From assembly GCA_030549775.1 (NCBI GenBank), contig CM060178.1, positions 72,420,652 to 72,484,651 of the forward strand: a DNA stretch of 64,000 bases. The letters are read 5' to 3'. Both the position numbers and the translations under genes were made by a program. Origin of the DNA: Tamarix chinensis. Its lineage: Eukaryota; Streptophyta; Magnoliopsida; Caryophyllales; Tamaricaceae. Below, piece by piece: positions 24,588-34,690 of this stretch. The first letter of the stretch is position 1. Each line of letters begins with the position of its first letter. The notes beneath the pieces were generated by a model, which saw only the letters and a program-made list of their open reading frames with translations, was not told where the DNA came from and did no database searches.

Positions 24588-25270
24588 ATGTCCATTTCAC
24601 GCATATTCTTTAATAGTCCATGTGAGTGCGAGAACCCCACTATTATAGCCGGTGGACCGGAAAGTATACACTCAGGGCAGAACGCTCCTGACCACTATTA
24701 TTTGCCGGTGGACCGGTCTCCAGGGCAGAACGCTCCTGGCCACTATTATTTGCCGGTGGACCGGTCTGGCCCCGACTCACATGGTGTTTCACTGTAAGTA
24801 CTTAGTGTATTTTCCTTATTTTCATTAACAGCATGTTCAATCCACACACATTCTTTAATAGTTCATATGATTGCGGGAACCCCACTATTATAGCCGGTGG
24901 ACCGGAAGGTATATACTCAGGGCAGAACGCTCCTGACCACTATTATTTGCCGGTGGACCGGTCTCCAGGGCAAATTGCTCCTGGCCACTATTATTTGCCG
25001 GTGGACCGGTCTGGCCCCGAATCACATGATGTTTCGGTGTAAGTGCTTAGTGTATTTCCCATGGTTTAACTTACTTACTTCGGTTTGTCGAGCACGAAAT
25101 CCCCCACTATTATAGCCGGTGGACCGGAAGTATACACTCAGGGCAGAACGCTCCTGACCACTATTATTTGCCGGTGGACCGGTCTCCAGGGCACCCCGGC
25201 TCCTGGCCACTATTATTTGCCGGTGGACCGGTCTGGGCTCGGCTCAACAATCTTTCACTTTACATGATTA
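24588..25270. repeat. Three tandem blocks of the CACTATTAT-CCGGTGGACCGG motif
   Basis: Three blocks of about 190-245 bp (about 24588-24832, 24833-25070, 25080-25270). Each has three copies of CCACTATTATnnnCCGGTGGACCGG, separated by CAGGGCAGAACGCTCCTG-like spacers. The core CCGGTGGACCGG is a near-perfect palindrome. Short open frames across it are simply repeat translations. Confidence 0.9.
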
Positions 25271-25839
25271 GTGTCTTATCCGTATCTTATTGAATCACGT
25301 CGCACCCTTGGCATGCATGCGGTTGATACTCTATCTCTTTTCCCTCCAGAGGGACCGTCCCATATTTTGAGACTCGCACCTCTTCTCACGCCCGACATCC
25401 ATCCCCCGTAGACTTAGGTAAAGTAGCATATAGTAAGACACAAACCCCAAGGATATAGGCCATCCCAACACATATGATATCGCCTCTGCATGTTCTCATC
25501 CCTCTAGGGTTCCTCCTCAGACACCCTAATCGGACCTATGTGGCCCAACTCTTTCTTACTTACCCAAACGCTACGTTATTCTCTATCTCGCACCTCATTC
25601 TTTATTAGGAAATTCCCCAAGTGTATTTCTTTATCTCCCAAGTTCATATGTGACCAACAAAACCCTAGTTGGCCAGTCAAACCCTAATCGACCACGCCAA
25701 CCCTGGTTGGCTGCACCAAACCCTAGCACTTTACTTCTTCAACAAGTAACCTCCCTCCTTTAGAAAACCCATACTCATCCTTTATATAAGTGAATTCTCA
25801 CTCTCAACCCCCTACTCCTTAGGCCATTAATATCACCGT

Positions 25840-26570
25840 GTAATCATTAATACCACCATACAACCCTAACATCACCATGCGAATCATAATACCACCATAC
25901 CAACCATAATACCACTATACAAACCCTAATACCACCGTGCAATCATGATTACCACCATGCAACCATTAATACCACCATACAACATTAATACCACCACAAA
26001 ATCGTAAATACCATCATATAAACCCTAATACCACCATGCGAATCATAATACCACCATACCAACCATAATACCACTATACAAACCCTAATACCACCGTGCA
26101 ATCATGATTACCACCATGCAACCATTAATACCACCATACAACATTAATACCACCACAAAATCGTAAATACCATCATATAAACCCTAATACCACCATGCGA
26201 ACCCTAATACCACCGTTACAACCATAATACCACCATACAACATTAATACCACCATGAAATCACAAACACCATCATACAAACCCTAACACCGCCATGCGAA
26301 CCCTAATGCCACCATACAACCATTATACCACCATACAACATTAATACCACCATAAAATCACAAATAACATCGTACCACATTAATACCCCATAAAATCACA
26401 ATTACCCCCATCCAACATTAATACTTCCATAAAGTCACAATACCACCATACGAACCCAAATACCGCCATAAACCATTAATACCATTATGAAATCATTAGT
26501 ACCAACATGCGAGCATTGATGCCACCATTCAAACCCTAATCCCACCATACAAACTTCAAGACCCCCATGA
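25840..26570. repeat. AACCCTAATACCACCATGC minisatellite with a 159-bp higher-order duplication
   Basis: About 30 degenerate units of roughly 20 bp (aaccctaataccaccatgc and variants). A 159-bp segment starting at 25876 is repeated almost exactly from 26035. The AACCCTAA core resembles the plant telomere repeat, but the units are not telomeric. Confidence 0.85.
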
Positions 26571-27564
26571 TGGTTCCCAACTCATACTACCATTTATCCT
26601 AACATGCATGTCCTAGAGGGCCATAGCATAATACGTCGTAAACATCATACATATAAACGTCATGCTCATGTCATGGAAGTACAAACAACATACCTCAATC
26701 TCCAAGCTGCGCTACATATAAAACAAGTTATCCGCAAATCATACAATACATGACATAGCATGGCATACACAGCATTCAACACATCAATGTCACACATAGC
26801 ATAAGGCCATTAGCATCGTCCTTACCTAAGGCGACGCCGGGCTTGGAGCACGCTCCTCTAACTCCTTAAGGCTTTGGTCGGGGTTACCTATAAAAGGGGA
26901 AAATGCTAAGTATTAGTTTCCCCTATAATTACTATCAAACCTCATTTTAGTTTAAGGTTAGGGTTTTTATTACTAAAAAGGGTTTTATACAAAAACTAGG
27001 ATTTTTACTTTAGAATTAGTATACTAAATATTAGTAGTTAAAATATGCTTATTTTTAATACCTATTGTTACACTTATATTATTAGCCCCATTAGCCCTAT
27101 TCTTATAATAATAATGTTCATGTTAACTATAGAAAAATAATGATAATAATAATAATAATAAAACTAATACTCATAACACTAATGTTTATAGTAAGAGAAA
27201 CCCTAGCCTTTTTTTTTAGGCTAAGTCTATTAATGGTGTCATATTCAAAATAATATTATTATAAGGTCACAATATTACAAGTAACTATTCCTAAGGGTGA
27301 TAATGACAATATTTGTATATTCTTGAATAATAAAAGGGTTTAAATGCTTTTGATTACAACAATAAGGTAGTGATAGTAGTAATAATAATAATAGCTGATA
27401 ATAGTGTCATAGTAGTAGGGTTAGGGTTAATGTTAAATGGTATGGTAATAAGGTTCAAGTACTCTTCTTAGTTAACAACCAAATGATATTTACTAGGTTG
27501 AGTTAAGTAACATGGGTAAGACAAGGTAGTATTATTATTAACAATAGTGGTAAATGTGTTAAGT

Positions 27565-27603
<39 letters not shown>

Positions 27604-27834
27604 GTAATAGTAATAATAATAATAATAATAATCACAATAGCACAACCAATTAAGGCTAAGCAATACTAATAATAACCATAGTAAGGATAATAGAATAATA
27701 ATAATAAAAATGTTAATACTAATACTCATAAAAAATAAGACCAAAGTTAAGTATAATATACTTTAGGGTTTAAAAGAGATGTTAGTATTAGTAAGAAACA
27801 AGAACATTAATAATAATGAGGACAATAATAATGG

Positions 27835-27871
<37 letters not shown>

Positions 27872-27925
27872 AAAAGTAATAATAATAATAATAAAAGTAA
27901 TAATAATAATAGTAATAATAAGTAT
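27565..27925. repeat. (TAA)n-rich tracts
   Basis: Two clusters of TAA/ATA trinucleotides (27565-27632 and 27825-27920) lie directly before the GC-rich promoter-like segment. The same order occurs in the outer copy (54780-55070) and in reverse in the inner copy (57855-57950). Confidence 0.9.
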
Positions 27926-28614
27926 ATTAGTATTAATATTAGTAGAAAATAGTAGCAGCTATATACAAAGGGGGTTAGGGTTTGGATGGGTGGAGAACCA
28001 CCTAGGGTCGGTGGTGGTCCGGTGGCTGCGCGTGGCGGCAACGGCGGCGGCGGTGGAGGAGGAAGAGAAGGGAAAAGATCAAGGTGGTGGTTAGATGGGA
28101 GGAGAAGAGAGGAAGTTTGAGGTGGGGGAAGAATCAGCAGGTGAAGGGGAGTGGAATGAGGGTGGTGGCGTGGCAAGGGGCGGCGGCGCGCGGCGGCGAC
28201 GGCGGCGGCCGAGGGTGGTGGAGAGAGGTGGAAGATGGGGGAGGAAGGAGGAGAGGGAGGCAAGGGAAATCGAAGGCAGGGGAGGGTAGAGGGAGGTCTG
28301 CTGGGAATTTTGGAGGGTGGAAGAGGCCCTGATGGCGGCCGGGCTGGCGGTGGGAGGCGGCGCAAGGGCGGCGAAGGCTGGAGGTGGTGGTTTCGGGTTA
28401 GGATTTTTGCACAGCTATGGCGGCACGTGCAGGGCAAGGGAAAGGGTGCTGGTGGTCTGGTTTCGTAGAGGGCGTTGCAAGGATGATAACGGTGGGGAGA
28501 GGTGGTTTCGGCGGTGGCTAGAGGCGGTAGAAATGGTGTCTGTTCCGGCGGCGGCGGAACAGGGTTTCAGCAAGGTCCAACGGGAGGACTTGCTGTTGGC
28601 CGTTCGGGAGGGGG

Positions 28615-28622
28615 TATTTATA
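28615..28622 (+). promoter_or_regulatory. Putative LTR TATA box
   Basis: GGGGGTATTTATAGG, the only strong TATA-like word in the GC-rich segment. The aligned outer copy has GGGGGGTATTTATAGAG at 55728 and the inner copy has a minus-strand TATATATA at 56818-56825. It would place U3 at about 4.65 kb and R-U5 at about 1 kb. Confidence 0.6.
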
Positions 28623-28949
28623 GGCCAGGGGGAAGGAAAACGACGAAGGGAGGGAGGTGGCACGCGGGGCAGGGGTGCAGGTGGCCGGCCGATGGCAGGC
28701 GGTGCAGGTCTGCCATGGCAGGCTGGGTCGGGGACAGGGAAGAAGAAAGGAAGGAGAAGGGCACGCGGAAAAGGGAGAGAAGGACTTGGTCGGGCCGAAA
28801 AAAGAAAGAAAGCGACGGGAGAGAGGCAGGGAAGGACGATCGGGTTGGTGGCTGCCGGCGAAATCGACTTGCAGGTCGATTGCAGGTCGGGGGGGCAGGT
28901 CGAAGAAGAAGAAGATGGCAGGTGGATCGGTGGTCCAGGGAAAAGAAAA

Positions 28950-29310
28950 GAGGAGGGGAACCGGCCGGTTCGGCGGGGTTTATTAAGTCCGCAAGTCAAA
29001 CGCGGCGTTTTGACGTTATGGGCGACAAAGCGCCGCGTCGCGTTGCCCGTTTGGCAACGGCTATAAGGCCATTAATTGAGGCGCGGCGTTTCGACATTTA
29101 TGAGGGTAAAACGCGGCGTATGGGGCGCGCAGCAGTTGGCGTCGCGCGACGCTGGGCCGCGGGCGGGAAGGAGGAAGGAGAGGCCAGGGCCTGGGCTCGC
29201 GCGAAGGGAGAGGGGAGGCGAGGGGTCTGGGCCGGTGGGCTGGCCCAGCCGGGGGGAGAAGAAAGAAAAAAAAGAAGAGGAGGGAGAAAAAGGGAAAAAG
29301 AGGGGAAAAT
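28950..29310. repeat. CpG-rich R/U5 segment with repeated GCGGCGTTTYGAC words
   Basis: Very rich in CG dinucleotides, with several copies of AACGCGGCGTTTTGAC, GCGCGGCGTTTCGAC and AACGCGGCGTAT. It ends in a purine-rich AGAAAGAAAAAAAAG tract. Long open frames across 28000-29320 on both strands reflect GC content; no known domain is visible. Confidence 0.7.
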
Positions 29311-29640
29311 AGGTAATAAATAGGATGGGAAAGATTAAATAAAATAACTTATGGGTAAATTGGGGTATTTTTGGGTTGTTTATAATATTAATATTTATGA
29401 AATATTAAATAAATTCCTTTTTGCTTATTTTAGACTATTTTAGATAAATTCCCTTAACCTTCATGCTAATTAGAGAAACACCCAAATTTTCTTCCAATTA
29501 CATTTTTTTATTATCTTCCTCTTAATATACCTTAATTAACTCTCTAAATTTTAATAAATAAATTTATATAATTAATTTTCCTAATAATTCCTTATTTTGC
29601 CATAATTTCGGAAATTAGGATTTTGGGATATTACATCGTT

Positions 29641-30600
29641 AAGGTAGTTTTACCTTATAAACATAACTCATAAACTCCCAATACTATCTAATCAAGGAAG
29701 TTTACATGATAGAGTAGTAGTAAACACAAAAGTCTAGAGCTATATAACTTTAAGTATGCATACCTCTCATAAGATTTGTGATTTAACATGTGAAAGTAGA
29801 AATGATTTAACCTATTAAAGTAGATGTGTTCCCTTCAACCTTAAGGGTCAATGTACTTGGGAAGCCCACTCGAAGGCATGAAATTCCTCCTAACAAACTA
29901 ATTTTTATTTTAAGTCGTTAGTATTTTATCTCAAAAACATATTAACAACTAATAAATGATCCCAATATCCACATTAATCATTTAGTTGAGGTTATTAACA
30001 ACCTTGATCACTCAGGGTCTCAAACTTCTCTTAGCTATAAAAGGTTAAAGGTTGGGCAATAAGACATAACCTCACCAAATAACTCATTTCCTTCTAACTT
30101 AATCTTTTAGATACAATTATTCAAGGTTAATATAAAGTTAACTTTAAGTCATTTAAGGTTAATATAAGCTCAATGCTTAGATAAATTTATCCATTTAAGA
30201 CACGAAATGTCCTTACATTTATTCAAAGTGTGCCAACCACTTCTTTTAACAACAAATTTCATAAATAATAGCTTGCTTACATATATTATCTAATAATATA
30301 TACTTTAACTTATTCAGTTCTATTAAGATAAGTTACCAAAAAGTATTATTAGTTTATCTATATTCATATATAAATAATTTTTGTCTATCAAACACTTCAT
30401 TATATTATTATGTTAATTCAAATTAGATATTAAATTACCCAAACAAACTCTTGGTACTATAAACATTTGTCTTGTTATCCATTATTCCTCATAAATACTA
30501 TCCAATTTATATTTTGTAACCACCACATATGTAATGACAACATCCATTATATATATATAACATGTATGATAAACATAAGAGTATAAGAAAACCTATAAGC
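29641..30600 (+). mobile_element. Older family L copy, right fragment
   Basis: Continues from the left fragment at 22990-23953 after the 5-bp TSD. Diverged, AT-rich, no coding capacity. Only the adjacency supports the pairing. Confidence 0.35.
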
Positions 30601-30609
30601 TAACATTTC

Positions 30610-31135
30610 AAAATTTGTAACCTTTTATTTTTAGGTGTTTAACCTCTTATTTGAAACTTAACCCTAAATCTTAGCTTCATTATCTTTTTAGCCTATAAAT
30701 CATAAACCAAAAAATTCCTTAAATATTTAATCCTAATTATTTCCCCTCCATTTTCATTACCTATCCCTTAACTAATTATTTCCCCCAGTTTGGCTTTTCT
30801 AACTGGAAATCCCAAACTAACCTAACAAAATAATGCATAAACAAACTAATCCTAAACTAACACTCAGCCCTTTCTTTTTTCTCATGTCTCACACCAACCT
30901 TTCCATGTCCTCTATATCTTGTATACACTTAATCCCTATAATCTCCATTTATTTTCTCTACAATCGATCTCCCTCATGTCTCCACTCTCATGCACACAAT
31001 TCTCCTATAACTCTTCCTTCCCCCGTCTATTTTCTTTTAGTTATTCTTTGCACCCCGAACACTTTTATCCTTCCCCTAGTTGTCTCTATCCTTATATCTC
31101 ATGTACCACCCCATTTTGTAGCACCATAACCTGAA
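30610..31135 (-). mobile_element. Truncated old family L end, reverse orientation
   Basis: Begins TTTCAAAATTTGTAACCTTTTATTTTTAGGTG, a close relative of the sequence starting near 31180 (TTTGCTTTTAGGTGTTTAGCC). A pyrimidine-rich segment follows, like the left third of the other reverse copies. It stops where the next copy begins. Reading frames at 30833-31134 are low-complexity. Confidence 0.35.
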
Positions 31136-34100
31136 ATATCTGCCCTTCTATACAACCAAACACCATCTATAGCATCCCAAAAGTGCACAACTTTGCTTTT
31201 AGGTGTTTAGCCTTTTATTTGAAATCTAACCTTTAAACCTTAACCTAATTATTTTATTATTATCCTTTAACCCATAACCTAAATAAGTTTTCCTAATCAT
31301 TTTACCTTTTTATTCTTGTTAAATGTATTCTAAACTAATTTATTTCTTTAGGTTATTTTTTCTCTCATTACACTAACCTATACAAACTAAACCTAAAAGT
31401 AAAATAAATTAATTGCTACCCTACTCCTATCTTATCCTACCAATGCCAACTCCCTCCCAATTTACCATTATCAAGCCCATTTTCCCTCCACTTCTCACAC
31501 TACAAACCCCTCACCATTGCCTTACCACTCCATCCAACCCAATACACACAACCATCATCATATATATCCATTGAATCCACTCCATCACCCCATCTTCATA
31601 TATATATATATATATACTCTCTCCCTCTCACTTTTATTTGCTTGACCACAATCATCGTTGAACACCACCTCCCTGTCCTATTTTCATTCACACCACTTCT
31701 CCCTCCTCTCCCATTTTCATCCAAACAACCCTCCATTCCAGCTCCCTTCTCAACCCTATTTGGTTTTGCCATCACCACCACTCTCCAACCATCACCATTA
31801 TCGTCGCCTATATATTTCTCTTCTTATTCTCCATCTTCTTTATTTTCCACCTTCTCCTTCTCTTCCTCCTTATCTAGTTGGTTTTATTTTTTCGCATGGT
31901 TGCGCCTTATTTTATGCCCCAACAGTTTGTCACCCCTGCGTGTGTGACATGTGCCCTACCGTATTCCCCAACCATGCATGCTTACTCTAGTTGTGCACTT
32001 GCTTTTGCCTTGCTTCTTCTTTTCCCACCAGTACCTCACCATCATAACTCACTCGTCCTATTCGTGCCAATGTCAATGCCAACCACAACTTTTCCCTAGC
32101 ACTAGCCAAAACTATTACAACCCTCTCCTCCCTTGCATCATTTTCTTATGTAGCACCCCTTTAGGGAATAGCAAAAATTATCATTGCTTTTCCCTTGATT
32201 TGAAGAAACCCACCATTGCTCCCCCTTCACTTCAGCATCATCTACCTCAACATCCTCCAAGTGTGTGACACCCTTCACCACATCACTATCCTAGTCCCAC
32301 TTTACATCAACCAACTCACTAACCCAACACCACTATCCAACATCATCTCCTATTTCCCTGTCACCTTCTTTCGCATCGACCACCCTCCACCATTAGTCGT
32401 GCCTCCCTCAATGTCACCACCACCACCTCTTCACCCCTGTGTGCACCACATCTAACCAGCCTAGCCCAACTACTCTTCTCTCATGTGCAACTCACGCTAC
32501 CCATGCAGCATGGCGTTTTTATTTTATAAGTTTTGTTACCTATTTTAATAAAAAGGATATTTTGGTAATTTTGGATAATAAATAATTAAATATTATAATT
32601 ATAATTTTATTAGTTAAATATTAACATAATTGGTGTGGTAATATTTTTTAGGTACAAAGTTTGAATAGTAGGGATTAAATAGTTTTAGTAGGATACTAAT
32701 CATTTGCGTTTTGCTAGAAAAAAGACAATTCTCATACTCTACTCAAATGATAAATATCGCATAATATCACATTAGAATTTTGTATGAAATATGTTAAGCA
32801 TGATTTTTTACATCATAATTATGTCTTTATTATTATTAGCTTGAAAATAGGTAAAAGGAAGCATGTTATATTATAAAAAATATTGTGGATACAAAATTAT
32901 GACTAAAATGATATTAATTATGGTATGTACATGTATATCATAGGTTGAGCATGCTTAAGCATATTTTTAGGATAATTATTATTATTGTATGCCCTAGGGG
33001 TAATTTGGCCATTTTATGTGTATTATGATATTTATCCCAACAAGCATGTCTAATGAGTAATATATATCGTTGAACATGACACATGTGATTTTTTGATGAA
33101 AATAAAAGTGCATGCAAGGGTTTTATGTGCAAAATCATGATTAAGGACAAAATGGTCTTTTGGAATATTTGATAACTAACTTGCATGATAAATAATTGTA
33201 TGATAAGTGGAAATTTTTTGTCTTAGGGGTATTTTGGTTATTTGTAGCTTAATGTGCCTAGATGTGAATAAATAAGCCTAGGATGACCTTAGTATTTCCT
33301 TATGTTAACCTTGGGTATTGACTATGTTTATGTCTATCTTGAATAAATGAAAAGTGAATAAAAATGGTTAAGTATGGAAACTAGATATATGTAATTCATT
33401 GTGATTCTATGGTTACCTTAATAAAATACTAATATTTAAAATGAAAGACCTCAAGATCGAAAATGGTAGCTCTTTAGGGGTTGCTACCCTAAAGATGTGG
33501 TTTATCCCACGGCTGATTGCGGATTTTTGTTGGTATGCCTTAGTATTCCAAACAAGTCTTATATCTTACTCTATTTTAGCTTTGTAGACTGATAGAGGGT
33601 ATGCATACTCGTGGATTAGGTGACTTTATCGGTAGGGTATTGTGTTACCTTCTGTACTAGTATGATTAGGGTACCTTTGTGTCCTTAGGTTGATATTTAG
33701 TAGAATATTGTGTTGCCTTAGGTGCTAGTATAACTGAAGTACCTTAGTATTTTCAGGTTGATATGATCTCCCCTCAAGCAAATAAAAATAGAAATGATTA
33801 CTATTGGATTGATCAGTAGTAGCCTTTATGCCCACCTATAGTTCAGTAGCAGAATTTGTGCCTCCTTGTGATTTGGTAATAACCTTTATTCCTACTTGTG
33901 ATGTTATAGATTTTTATTAGCCTTATATTTGTGAGCATACCTATGATGTTATGGGATTTGTTGGAATTGATCATCAGATATGCAACCACTTTTATTGTTA
34001 TGATTTAGGTTGATGTTGGTTCTAGTTTTACTTCAAAAAGCATCCATTTGATTTTTGATTGCTAAGTTTCAGTTATTTTAGATGAACGAGTATGAGCGGT

Positions 34101-34690
34101 ATATGAACATAGTGGTATTTGGTTATATGAATGAGTATAGTATTCCAATTAACGCATGTATACTTTAATGTTTTATAGCATACATTATTCTAATACCTTA
34201 TATGTATTCCATGTTTTTTCTTCATATTGGTTTGGTATAATGGATTACTCTGTTTTGTTGTATTAAAGAGTTCCTTTTGTGGGTCCCTACATATTCAATG
34301 AGCATTGGTTTTTGTAGGTCAACTTGTGAGTTCAGTCACAAGTTAGTGGTTTGGATTGAGAGTTTAGGACTATCCTAAGTCCTTTTGATATATTTAATTC
34401 CAGTTGTTTTTGGGAATCTTATGTCTTCTTGTAGTTTCTCTCTTTAACTTTTGCAACTGCTGATGTGGTTTATTTTCAAAATGATGTATCTTCATTTGTT
34501 CTCTCTAATCTAAATCTTATGACTGTGCTATTAATTTAAGTAAATTAATTATTTTAGCCTTAGTATTTGGTATGAGAAAAGTAGGGGAAACCAGGCTTGT
34601 ACCAATTATGGTAGTAATATCCTTCATTTTTATTATTTTAGCTTATGTGCTTAACTATTTAAACAAAATTTTCAAGTCCTAAATAAATGG
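31136..34690 (-). mobile_element. Old family L copy, reverse orientation (R2)
   Basis: Same order of conserved words as R1 and R3: a C/T-rich segment (31440-32510), TAGGGATTAAATAGTTTTAGTAGG (about 32670), TATTACTCTGTTTTGTTGTATT, and a reversed 5' end TTTTAGCCTTAGTATTTGGTATGAG ... GGTAGTAATATCC (34555-34625). CpG is largely lost in its formerly GC-rich part. No TSD recognised. Confidence 0.5.

Larger units (their letters stand above)
23954..29635 (+). mobile_element. Intact 5,682-bp family L element (probable solo giant LTR)
   Basis: Starts TGTAACACCCCCAAAT, ends TTTTGGGATATTACA, and is flanked by a perfect 5-bp TSD TCGTT (23949-23953 and 29636-29640). TG...CA ends with a 5-bp TSD indicate an LTR retrotransposon product. 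There is no internal second LTR and no gag/pol, so a solo LTR is the simplest reading; a non-autonomous LARD is the alternative. Order of parts: two stem-loops (23955-24097), three CCGGTGGACCGG tandem blocks, an AACCCTAATACCACCATGC minisatellite, TAA tracts, a GC-rich segment with TATTTATA at 28615, and a CpG-rich leader. LTRs of 4-6 kb are known in the Tat/Ogre clade. Confidence 0.85.

Noticed and set aside
24588..25267. Similar 60-72 codon proteins repeated three times
   Set aside because: They are translations of the CCGGTGGACCGG tandem blocks; the same DNA is open in more than one frame.
24588..26570. CRISPR-like regular repeats
   Set aside because: Plant nuclear DNA; tandem minisatellites with related, not unique, spacers and no cas genes.
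27763..29323. Long open frames on both strands (up to about 270 codons) in the GC-rich part of the 5.7-kb element
   Set aside because: Overlapping frames in all directions, Pro/Ser or Gly/Arg low complexity, no domain, and not maintained as full frames in the outer and inner copies. Best explained by GC content of the LTR leader.
31642..32455. Several overlapping Ser/Pro/Phe-rich plus-strand frames
   Set aside because: Same pyrimidine-rich LTR segment as in R1; three frames open at once is a composition effect.
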